From the NCBI GenBank assembly GCA_003568945.1, contig BDIP01000010.1, positions 1 to 46,018 on the forward strand: a DNA stretch of 46,018 bases, written 5' to 3'. The notes under the pieces were generated by a model, which was not told the DNA's origin, ran no database searches, and saw nothing but the letters and a program-made list of their open reading frames with translations. Shown piece by piece: positions 10,141 through 20,685 of the stretch. Numbering within the stretch: position 1 is the first letter of the stretch; each line of letters starts with the position of its first letter. The position numbers and the translations under genes are program-made. The DNA is from Kipferlia bialata (taxonomy: Eukaryota > Fornicata).

Positions 10141-13100
10141 ATGCCTGCTGGGTCGAGGCCCCCCACAGAGTCCAATAACGTAGGGGTGTCGCCATTTCAA
10201 CTACCAAAGTACCCAAGGTATGCCAGGTCCCGCTCTGTGACTCCGTCCGGGACTGCGGCTGTGCCGGGGTCCGGACCTGTGTACAACATCTCGCACTCCA
10301 ACGCCAACCCACCCCTGCCGACCTATGATGCCCCAGTTGTTGCGGCAAGACCACGGTCAGTTTACGGGCAAATGAATGTGGCTGCTGTCCCCCAACACCT
10401 CTCCAGCGCTATCATCCCCCAAGGTCAGGTCCCCCCTCCCTCCAATGGAGAGTCTGCCCCTGGAGCTAGGCAGAGACAGCCGCAAGCACAGACAATGGCC
10501 ATGGACCGGGGGACTGCATCTCAGGCTGCACAGGTCCAGAGAAGCATCACAGGGGGGAGGCCAGGTGTGTATGGCTCTGGTCCGTCCAGCATATCCTCCC
10601 GCCCCCAAGACCCCCACCAGCCACTAGAGCCCATGTCTATGGCTGGATCCAGTGCCAGTATCAGTGCCAGTAGTGTTAGAGGCTTCGATGGGGCTGGGTA
10701 TCAGGCCGCGCCCCAGCCTCAGAGTGTGTCACAGGGCAGACGGGCACCACAGGCCCTCAACCCATCTACCTACTCTGCCCCCCATTCCCAGCCTCAGAAG
10801 CTGTCGGCCTCTATTGGAACAGGGTCATTCCCAAGGATAGGTATGAGTATATATTTATATATCTATAATGTATGACTTTCCAGTGGATCACTGGTCTGAA
10901 ATCTTTACAATGCATATATTGCATATGGTCCTACCATATTTATGTTATAACGTTGGAGTCTTTGAGTGTTGGTCTATTTTCATCTGATACCCTGGCATGT
11001 AAGTTCTTTGTCTCTTCTTACCCCAGGCTCTGCTCCTCCTGCCCCCTCTCCCCTGTCCGTGAGGTATCTGAAGGAGAGAGAGAGAGAGAGGGACCAGGGG
11101 ACGGCCAAGCCCCATACCTCAAGGGGTGGGGACGTGTATCCCCCCCACCCGACCACCAGTGCCCTCTATGCGAGGAGAGGTGGGGCGGAGGGTGGTGTGG
11201 TGCCTGTGTCCAGTGTGGTTGGACGGACAGAGGAGAGAGGCGGGGAGGGGGAGAGAGAGAAGAAGGCCAGGAAGGAGAGGGAGCGGCAGGAGATGGAACG
11301 CATTGTGGCCCTGGATAGGGAGAGAGAGCGGGAGAGAGAGAGGGAGAGACAACGCATGGCACACGGGAGGGAGAGAGGTAGAGAGTCAGTCAACTATGAC
11401 AGGGAGGTAGAGACTGATAGGGACATACATACTGAGAGAGCCTTCCGTCAGAGTGCGTCCCTCTCTCTGTACCCCAACGGTGCCAGGAAGGAGAGAGAGT
11501 CAGTGACGAGGCACCAGGTGCAGGCTGACGTATTCAGAGAGACTGAGCGGGGGGGGGAGATAGAGGACCTGTCCTCGAGGGCTGGGTATGTGTCGATGTC
11601 TGTAGAGAGGGGCCAAAGACAGCCGTCTGTAGAGAGGCAGAGAGAGAGAGAGAGAGAGAGTATGCGTATTAGGTCGCTCAAAGACACGGTAGCAGCTCTG
11701 CAGACAGACCTCAAACAGGTTTTTGTATATGTATATATATCCTGCCGCCGAGACCATACTTGTTCTTGCCTTCTCGTATCGTCTTTGTCTCTTTGTCTTT
11801 TCAACTCACCTCAGGCAGAGATGAGATTGGACACTGAGAGAGACTCCCTAGCTCTATCCACCACAGAACAGGTAGGAATGGATATGTATAATGTATCATA
11901 TTAAATCATTATTATTAAATGTGCATGTCAATTCCTGACGCCAGGTGTCTGAGTACTCCCAGATGAGTGCCGAACTACAGCAGAGACTGCAGGCGGAGCT
12001 GGTCAGAATGAGGTGCGTGTGTGTGATCTCTCTAGCTCTCTCTCTCTCTCTCTCTGACTTGTAGGGAGGAGCACTCCCACAAGATGGCCAGGCTGGAGAG
12101 AGAACACAAGGTGGGTACCAGAGGCCAATGATGATATGTATAGTATTATATCAGTGGTATCATATCATCAGTGTTGATATTGATACTGAGAGAGCACCAG
12201 GTATGTATGATCCGTCATCCACTCCTATTACACCTCATACGTTTAGCAGTGTGACCTTCTCACGTATCAGGACTGGCTGAGAGAGAGAGAGAGAGAGGAG
12301 AAGGAGAAGCAGGAGCTTGAGAGTCAGAGGGACAGGTACGACCACATACCATGCGCTGTTGACTGTCTCCCCCCCCCTCCCCCCCACCTCTCAGGTCCTC
12401 CCCCTCCCTGGGGCCTGGGCACCCTGGCTCTGGGTCTGTGCCATCGAGAGCAGACGCCCAGCACAGGTATCATCGGCCTCAATGCAGTGTCATATCAAAT
12501 GTATATATCGTATGTCACGGTTTGTCATATGTATACCCCCCCCCCCTCTGACCCCCAGGGACGAGGTGAGCGTGCTGGCTGCGCTCCTCGCAGTGGAGCA
12601 GGGCAGTGCCAGGAGGGGGGTGCATGACACAAGGGTGGAGAGGGAGAGGGAGGTACAGGCCTTGCACACCCAGTACAGCCTGGGGAGTGATGTCAGCGCA
12701 GACGCCACCCAGACAGCACAGGAGGAGAGAGAGGTACCCATGATGTATATACTCGGTTGAAGCTGATACGCATACATCCTATACATCATATAGATGTATA
12801 CGGCAGGAGACTGAGGCTGGAGTGCCGGAGTGGCTGGATAGGCAGGGATAGGATGGTGGAATATGTTTGTGTATATATCAAGACGCCTCACCCCAGCGCC
12901 TTGTCCGTACGGCGGCCGTGCTGCAGGCAGAGAGAGACCGAACCGAGGCCCAGGTCCACACCGCAGAGGCCAGGCTCAGGCAGCTGTGCCCAACCCCCGA
13001 CATGAGAGAAGGTGCGTACCCCACTCTATGACATGACAACAGATGATACTGTGTCTATGACGGAAAGGGTATGGTGCATCGACTACGCGATTTGTGTGTT

Positions 13101-16100
13101 TCTGTGTGTCTTGCTATTTCATAACATATTCTTGGGTGGCCTGCACAGCTGACACAGGTGCCTACCGGTGTGTCATGCGGGACAGGCTCCTGAGTCTGTC
13201 TAAGCAGCTGGAGACTCAGAGGGAGAGGCGCAAACAGCTGCATCTCTTGGTGGAGGACATGAAGGGTACATATTCTGGATATTGTGTATTGCATGTGTGG
13301 GCGAGTGTGTCGATGTGGGCGATATGAGGATTGTACTGTATTATATCCATCGCCCATACCATGAGGAGTGGGTTTTGTATGTACAAGTCCTCATATACTG
13401 GGGCTATATGAGCACGCTGTACCATCTTCCACACACACTGTCTGTACGGTATTGGCACTGATCCTCCTCACTCTAGGGAATATCAGGGTCATTGTGAGAC
13501 AGCGCCCGATGCTCCAGAATGAGAGAAGACCCACTCAGGTATAGATGTGGACTATATACATGTGTGGGTCTTTGGGCATTGTACTAAGTGGGTATATGTA
13601 TGGATATCCAACCCCTCACTCTCAGGCTGTCGGTGTGCAATCCGTAGAGGACATCAGACTCGGGGAAGGTATCAGTACACAGTAGAAAGGGGTCTTGGAA
13701 TGTGTTACGTCTGAACCCAGCATATGCATATATGGGATAGATGTGTATACATATGTCTGCCTCCCTGACCCCTAGAGACAGTGACGCTGGTGGGGAATGC
13801 CGGGGACGAGAAGGCTCTCTCCTTCTACAAGGTGAGTATCAGTATTATGCATAAGAAGCGGGGGCATATTGGTCATGAAGTATATAGAGATTTGTTATCG
13901 GATACCTCTTTCGGTATGGGGTGTTGTATATATCGATGTACTTTCAGTCTAATATACTAAGAAGTATGCCCTAATTCCAGGTCCTTGGTCCCCAGGCCCG
14001 TCAGAGCCATGTCTACAACTACGTGGGTGGGTGTATCAGTGTCACTATCTGTGTGGATTGCAGAATTCTGTTGAGTATACATTCTATAGATGAGTGCCTC
14101 ACAGCCAGAGGGTGTGATCCGGTCCGTGCTTGATGGATACAACGTATGTCTGCTCTGCTACGGACAGACTGGCAGCGGCAAGACATACACCATCCTGGGC
14201 GAGGAAGACTCGTTGAGACGGGGGATGGGGGGAGAGAGTGAGGCAGAGAGCAGCATCTCAGGTATAGTACACACACTCTATGCGCAGGCTAGAGGGTTGT
14301 TAGGGGGCATAAGTACTAATGCGTGTATGGCTCATATCTAAATTGTAGTGCAGGTTGACTGATAGACGGGACTAGATAGAAGCATCCCTCCACTCCTACT
14401 CTCACCCTAGGACTTGGAATAGTGCCCAGGGCCCTGCGTCACATATACCAGCATGTCGCTCTTGCCGTGACACCTTGTGCCCTGTCGCCTACTAGGGATG
14501 GGGAGAGGGGCATGGGGGGGCAGGTCAGACGGGAGAGAGAGAGGGAGAGAGGCACTAGGACCGGGGGTGTCAGGATTGAGCTGGCCATTGTGGAGCTGTA
14601 CTGCAACCACCTGATAGACCTGACAGACGACACAAAGGGGGGGAGGGAGAGAGACCTCAAGATCAGGCAGACCCCGGACGGGGGGACATACGTCGAGGGT
14701 GAGGTCGATGGAGTGTATATACTATTTGGGATTTTCGTACACATATATTGATATATTGACGGTATGTGTGGGTTCTACATATGTACTAGTGAGTCTGTCA
14801 CAGACTATCCTCCACATCTTGACCCCTTTGACTCTAGGATTGACCTGGGTGCACTGTCCAACATACACTCAGTGCGTGGCTCAAGTGGAGAAGGTAATTG
14901 TAGTCATGGTGCATGTGTTCCTGAGTCTGTGGGGGGGTAGCTGTTATTGTAGTTTGTGGAACTCCGGTATTCCCACCCCATTCATGGTAGCGTAGTTGTA
15001 TTTGGTATCGGATTGCTTATTGGATACGTACACTCTGTCTGTGTTGCTCACCCTTTCCAAGCGTTCCTGCTAAAGTGTATTCTATTGATTGGGGACTACT
15101 TCTGTATCCCTGTGTACCACCGGCTGACACTGATATTGACCCCAGGGCCTAGCCAAGAGACACATTGCATCCACTAGGGCTAACTCAGTGAGCAGCAGGA
15201 GCCACACCATCATATACCTCAGCGTTAAGAGGGTGCAAGTCAAGGTAAGAAGAGAGCGGATGTGTATCTGTGTTGTAAATATCAACAGTGTAGTCTCCTT
15301 TATCAGTGTGGGCTAGCGTATTCTATCTCTCTCTCAATTACAAGTATATATATCCATTGACTCTGCTGACTCTCAGAATGGCGTGGAGAGAGAGACCACT
15401 GCACTCTGCACCTTTGTGGACTTGGCAGGTGGGTGTATGTGTACAGTTGTACAGTTGTCCATTGTGGTGTTGCAGGGACGGGGATGATCGGAAAAGTAAT
15501 CGTATATATAATGGATTGGCCGACGTGTTGTTGGATGTATTCTGCTGCATTTTGTTCTTGTTGGATTGTGTCCCGAATCCAACCCATATCTTAATCAATG
15601 TTTACACATCTACGTATCGCCGACGCCTCTCAATCTTTTAATATCAGGGAGCGAGCGCATCTCTCGCAGTAGAAGCAGTGGACAGAGGCTGCAAGAGGTA
15701 CCTGAGTATTGTATATATATCGATGGTTATTCTTCTGCATACATACCATTTCTTGATGTTTATCAGTATACAGACATGGATACGCACCTGACCCATATCA
15801 TCCTGTGCCCCCCCCCCCCCCTCTGACCCCTAGGCCCAGTTCATTAACTCCTCTCTCTCTGCCCTCGGAGACTGTATCCACGCCCTATCCAGACAGGGTA
15901 TATCCAGCCAGAAGGTAGGACAGGGAGTAATGGTATGGTTTGTATTGTGGATATACATATATCCAGTCGGAAGATACGAGAGGATGTATCCAGTTAGATG
16001 TTTTGGAAGACACTCTATTGATGTGGGTGGGTATCTATGGTGGATGCTTCATGTGTTGTTCCGTTCTGCCCCTGTTCTCACCACCCATTAACCACCCATT

Positions 16101-16607
16101 AACCACCCATTAACCACCCAGGGCTCCCGGGTTGATAGATCAGTGTCTGACAGAACCGACAGGCCGAAGGAGTTCATTCCCTTCAGGAATAGCAGGTGTA
16201 TCTATTCATACTTTTCCAGTCTTTTGTGATTTGGCCATATGAGTCTATCTCTCGAGGCACATGGTTTATGTTGGTTAGTGCCAGTTGTCACATCTGGGTG
16301 TGTCTGTATGCCTAACCCCTAGACTCACCATGCTGCTGAAGCCCTGCCTCCACAACAACTCCAAGACGGTGCTCTTTGCGTGCCTCAGTCCCCACCGAGA
16401 GTGCATGAGTGAGACCACGTCCACCCTCGGATTTGCTAGTAGGTATTGCGCTGTGGTATGTAATTATGGGACATGAATCGTGTATATACTCAGCACACTG
16501 GTATATTATGTGACTTGGTTCCGGTGTCTAACTTTATCAGAGTACGGCTTGTTCGCAACGTGCCCATCCCCAATGCCAATGAGAATCTGTTTGGACAGAA
16601 TGACTAG
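10141..16607 (+). CDS. Kinesin-14-type C-terminal motor protein
   Basis: Twenty-four exons from ATG 10141 to TAG 16607 (about 1,114 aa). Exon ends include 10141-10840, 11027-11718, 12559-12733, 13477-13538, 14105-14261, 14411-14698, 15146-15244, 15377-15428, 15834-15914, 16323-16442 and 16541-16607. Residues 1-240 are Pro/Ser/Gln-rich and disordered; residues 250-700 are dominated by R/E runs (RERERERERE) and heptad-like coiled coil. The motor begins at GNIRVIVRQRP (about 700), the position expected when the neck precedes a C-terminal minus-end-directed motor. P-loop GQTGSGKT is at about 787-794, switch I NSVSSRSH at about 947-954 and switch II DLAGSE at about 982-987, followed by FINSSLSALGDCI and RNSRLTMLLKPCL. 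All ATPase motifs are intact. The 14022/14105 junction was chosen because it matches the usual spacing before LDGYN. A role in spindle or flagellar microtubule organisation follows from the family. Confidence 0.92.
16081..16121 (+). repeat. Tandem branch-point/acceptor-like repeat at a kinesin 3' splice site
   Basis: The unit CCACCCATTAA occurs three times in a row and then CCACCCAG, directly before kinesin exon 22 (starts 16122). Each unit resembles the branch/acceptor block of this genome without a usable AG, so only the last copy should splice. Confidence 0.8.
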
Positions 16608-18331
16608 GCTGTGTCGGTGCCCGGTGCTAACATATGCATATGCTTATCAACTCATAGCAAAATCAGGAGAATCGGGTGATGGACATCATAGATTGTATCA
16701 ATTCTGTTGTGATGATGGCTTTGATTCTGAATATTCCTTGTCAAGTGCTCCTGTTATCCTGTAATGGAAAACGGTATCAGGTGTACCTCAATAGAAGCAG
16801 TGTTGGATATGGGTGTCATTCATAGTGTGAATTTCACACTGTCAGACTCTGAGTTGATAGTGATACCAGACTGATAATTCCAGTCATAAATCATGACTCA
16901 TAATGCCCGTCTCAATACGTATGCTTCAGTAACTCAGTCTGACTCAGACTCTGAGTATGATGTTTGAAGTAAGATTCTGACGGTCAATACGTAAGTCATG
17001 GAATAGTAACTGAGTAACTGTAACTCAGTGATCGGCACGAATACACAAATGTCACATATGATATGGGTCTCTTCTACATATTGTATGTTGACTTCAGCGT
17101 GAAATCTTCAGGTATTGCGGCCTACAAGTTGTTGCCCAACTCGGCTCTCCCATAAACGATGAATGAGACAAGACTCTTGACAAGAGTCTCTGTTACAAGA
17201 GCACAACTTGTAACTGGCAAATGGTTGATGATAACGAATTGTCTATAGCATAGACGGTAATTGTATAGACATCATACTGACACTTACCCCTCTTCTCAAA
17301 TACTGCCATGGACCGTGGTATATGGTGGGCTACCATTGGTAGCGCATAACGCTCACACTGCTGTCTGACGATGTCTGATTCAGACTTTCAGACTCTGAAA
17401 GTTTCAGACTGGAATGACTAGCATACAGCTATCGCACAATCAATGAATTTGATATGTATCTGCAACAGAATCTTGCAGATTTACTACTGACATATCTACT
17501 CTGTAGCATACACTCTAGGGTCCACAAAGAGTAAGGGGCCGCTAACCGAAAGACCCTGTTGGACAATGGGTTCCTGACTGGAACTTCCAGTTCGGAGAAA
17601 TAGTTATTGTTCATTACACAAAAATCATGTGTTCAGTTCATTATATGTTCAAATCACAATGTTTATAGGCCTGTTCGTAGAGATTTTCGACTCGACGCGG
17701 TGTATTTGGGTCTCTGGTCCAACATTGTTGGATGATCCAACTGATGCTGTCAATCATTGACCCTAGGACTCACTAATATTCCTGAGAAGTTCTCAGTGAG
17801 AATAGCATTCACGAATGAGCTGACTTGGTATGGGAGTCCCATAATGGGACACAATGAATAGTTTCAACTTCTCTTTGTTTCCAACACGGTTACAGTGTCG
17901 GGGAGACATGAGTCTGCCAGGGTGGCCCAAACAACTACTAGGTCCTATTACACAGCGTGATTTTCCACTTGACTCAAGCCTTGACGCCTTCACATATACT
18001 ATATGTGACATATAGACTATATGATACAATTCCCCACTTTCGTTGTGAACATTTGGTAGTGTACATCAGGTATTCATATCTGTAAATACGATTACAACTG
18101 TCTCATTGTATCGTAATGACAGATTGACTGAGGGCACAATAGTGTACACATTTATAACACACAGACGCCAACATCACTCCCACTGTTGCTGTCACTGTGG
18201 GACCGAGCACTAGGGTCACCGACACTATCAGTGACCAATCCCTTGCCCATCAACAGCATGTACAACCCATTCCAAAACGCAAACGACCGATGGGTGAGAC
18301 CACCCCAGGGTCTACTAGAGTCTACTAGAGT
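16608..18331. repeat. 1.7 kb gene-free region dense in odd-length palindromes
   Basis: No phase-consistent exon is visible on either strand. Perfect palindromes with a single-base centre: 16824-16840, 16936-16950, 16942-16956, 17171-17189 (arms AGACTCTTG), 17329-17343 (GCTACCA), 17384-17402 (ACTTTCAGA), 17577-17591 (ACTGGAA), 17718-17732 (TCCAACA), 17727-17741 (GTTGGAT), 17782-17796 (CTGAGAA), 17829-17843 (TATGGGA), 17836-17850 (GTCCCAT), 17991-18007 (CACATATA) and 18009-18023 (CATATAG). Others have a seven-base gap: 17192-17214 (GTTACAAG) and 17458-17480 (ATCTGCAA). The sequences are unrelated to each other; only the geometry recurs. This is not a transposon family in the usual sense. Confidence 0.8.
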
Positions 18332-18336
18332 CTACT
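18311..18336. repeat. Short direct repeat at a stop codon
   Basis: TCTACTAGAG occurs twice and then TCTACT, overlapping the TAG stop (18334-18332) of the axonemal-type gene. On the minus strand it repeats TAG triplets just after the stop, which would act as back-up stops in other frames. Confidence 0.7.
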
Positions 18337-20026
18337 TGAACATGTCTGCATAGTAGTCAGAGGGTAGGCTCCGCTCCACAAACTGGCCTCTGTACTCGGT
18401 GTTGACAGCAAAGTCTCTGGCGTGAGGCATGAATAGTATCAGTGTCACACAAAGTCAGTATATGGTTGCGTATAAGTGCTGACACTGAGTGTTGACCGGC
18501 AAGAACCATTGAGTACAGCCACTCATTCAGTCATCGGTACAACTCATAGTTACACCATCAAATATGAATACACAGAACTCTTCACCCCCACCTTGTGTCC
18601 CCCAGGGTGAAATGGGCATTGGAATCAGGCTTGGTAGCCTAGGGGTGAGACGTTATGTACAATAAATGTGAGGGGGAAAAGGATGTTGGGAGAAGTCGTA
18701 TGAATGTATGGAATGAGAGTGAGGGTCTGTCATACTGAGAATTAGTATTCATACCTTGACTGCGGTGTCCCCTATGGAATGCTGCTGGAAGTCTGCCATA
18801 TTGACTGTCCGGAACCTTAGGGTGAGACAGGGTATGGACTCACTGTCACGGTCATGAACTACAAACCAACGATCAGTCCGAGTATGAGTGGGTATCAAAA
18901 AGTTGACCGAGCCATCTGCGTCGCCTGACCTGTCTCTCTCTCTAGATACTGACCTGTCTCCCTCCCTGGCCTGCGCCTGACTGGACCCCGACCCGGCTGT
19001 ACCAACAGCAACAGCACTACCTAGAGGGTCAGAGGGAGTATAGATACATTTAAATACTATGTATATACGTATACATATATAGATAGTATGCATGCTAGAC
19101 CGTAAGTAGGAGAGTGTGCTAATTAATACATAGCGATATATATAGAATGCAAACATATATGAATATGTTGGCTGTCAGCCATGTGAGTGAAGGGACGATG
19201 GATTACACAATGATAGATCCCTGCTCCCTCTTACTATCACATCTCTCAAAGAGTGCATTCACACCACCCCATCTACCCGTACCTGCCCCTGTCCCGCCTG
19301 GCACAATCATGGTGCCCCTGGCCTGCACACCTGCCTCATTGGAGTGTACGCTGATGGTGGGAGAGAGAGAGAGAGAGAGACCTGGCAATACATGGACACA
19401 GATATCAATGAACCTGTACATCCTCTGTGCCGTTGTCTGCATCTTCTCCTGGGAGAGAGGGAAAGAGAGGTGGGACTCACGAAGAGACTGGTGGTGAGTG
19501 GCAGTTACACGTATCAGGGTAGAATGGGGCGATACACACCCACATCCACATAGGCACCTATGTGTATGTCTACAATATACAACATGCTGCACCTGTGTGT
19601 GTGGTCTCTCTGGCGCTGTGAACTGTCTGTCCACAAAGGTGGACGCATACTGGCTGGTGGGATAGGGAATGGGTGGTGCAGGGCCACCACCCTGGGGTCA
19701 GAGGGAGAGGGAAATCATCAGTCAGCCTGCAGATCCTACACCATAACTGGCCGCCCCACCTGTGTCCTCTCCTGGCCGAGACTGAAGTGGGTCTGGCGCA
19801 GGTTGGGGTCGGTGGGGGTCGGGGCAGTCCTGGGGGTGAGGATACAGATATACCCACACACATCTATACCTGTATATATACTCACTCATACACACACACC
19901 TGGGTGCGTTGGCTGCCTCTGAGGCCATGGCGGTATACTCAGTCTGGGTGGTCATGGTCCTGTCGTTGGCCACGACCCTCGACGCAGTGCCTGAGGCCTC
20001 GGGTCTGACTGTCAGGGGGGATATAC

Positions 20027-20059
<33 letters not shown>

Positions 20060-20485
20060 TAGAGAGAGAGAATGCGTATCAATAGAGAGAGGGGTTCAAG
20101 AGAGTTCTGATACCTAATCATATGACTGGGTCTCCACTTGATGTCACCACTAGTGTCTACAATGATAGAACTATGGTACGTACCATAGAAGAGTATTATA
20201 AGAATTAGTGCACCATCCATACTCTGACACCTGATCATCTGGCTGGGTCTGCCGTTGGTCTCGACATACTGTCTCTGGGCCTCAGACCTGGGGTTATAAT
20301 TCACAATGAACACATATGTCAACCCGCTATCCATACTGATACATAGATGTGGATATACCTGTATGCATCCATGTCGATAGATGTGTGTATATAGTATATA
20401 CTCGACTATATCGAATATGCTATATAGTATATACCTGTATGCATCCAGGTCGGGTGGGGCTGTGGACACGGTGAGAGAGCTGGAC
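18332..20485 (-). CDS. Probable axonemal/microtubule-associated repeat protein (5' end uncertain)
   Basis: In-phase exons: 20485-20435, about 20299-20233, 20004-19900, 19829-19760, 19691-19593, 19448-19414, 19350-19283, 19020-18755, 18638-18592 and 18416-18332 (TAG). The product (at least ~300 aa) repeats a loose unit ending in an F/Y pattern: HFSLGQERTQ...YASTFVDRQF, HFTLGDTRDFAVNTEYRGQF and ANDRTMTTQTEYTAM. Short F-x-LG/T-x-Y-x-x-x-F repeats of this style occur in flagellar microtubule inner and stabilising proteins, so an axonemal role is a reasonable inference without a named family. A Ser/Arg/Asp-rich linker (REGDRSVSRERDRS) sits mid-protein. The first exon needs a phase-2 partner; the best candidate (ATG near 20585, donor GTTTGA) is weak, and the region abuts a poly-G run at 20625, so the 5' end may be missing. 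Confidence 0.6.
20105..20455 (-). repeat. Duplicated exon pieces inside introns of the axonemal-type gene
   Basis: The exon end encoding RPSQMIR (about 20233-20255) has a diverged second copy encoding RPSHMIR at about 20115-20135, including its donor (GTATCAG). Taking the AG at about 20166, this copy can be an in-phase optional exon. The exon end GGATGCATACAG|GTATAT (20435-20446) also has a second copy at about 20358-20369. Between them lies an 18-base perfect even palindrome, CTATGGTACGTACCATAG, at about 20171-20188. Confidence 0.6.
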
Positions 20486-20624
20486 CTGGGGGGTAGGACA
20501 TGTCTATGGATAGAAATGTAGGTGTATGTATGTATGCGAGTTGTCAAACACTTCCCTGCTCACAACACGGGGAGAGATCATCGGGACCAGACACATAGAT
20601 GTAGATATATAGATCGGGACGAAA

Positions 20625-20641
20625 GGGGGGGGGGGGGGGGG
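20625..20641. repeat. Poly-G tract (17 G) between two 5'-incomplete genes
   Basis: Seventeen G separate the minus-strand axonemal-type gene from the plus-strand XRN fragment. Both genes lack a convincing 5' end exactly here. Confidence 0.85.
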
Positions 20642-20685
20642 TGGAAGGATACGTCTTTGATACACTGTCCAGCTCCACCAGCCAG

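Noticed and set aside
11065-11660. GAGAGA-rich stretches in the kinesin gene as a microsatellite insertion
   Set aside because: They stay in frame as Arg/Glu repeats within a continuous exon, typical of a charged coiled-coil region.
12780-12890. Extra kinesin exon in the intron before 12897
   Set aside because: Candidate splice sites exist but no reading keeps the phase between 12733 and 12897; direct joining does.
13981-14105. Alternative kinesin acceptor at 14089 (ATAG before ATGAGTGCC)
   Set aside because: It also keeps frame, but adds residues that disturb the conserved spacing before LDGYNV; the CTCACAG acceptor at 14104 gives the usual spacing.
16608-18331. Possible tRNA or small structured RNA genes in the gene desert
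   Set aside because: Hairpins with a one-base loop are not tRNA-like, and I found no A-box/B-box pair or acceptor-stem pairing at tRNA spacing.
16608-18331. CRISPR array or miniature inverted-repeat transposon
   Set aside because: Palindromes differ in sequence and spacing, with no constant repeat, terminal inverted repeats or target-site duplications.
19485-19497. A seven-base exon (TCTCTTC) between a CTCACCACCAG acceptor and a GTGAGT donor on the minus strand
   Set aside because: Including it breaks the frame into the next exon (GAG AAG ATG); a single intron from 19592 to 19449 keeps phase 0.
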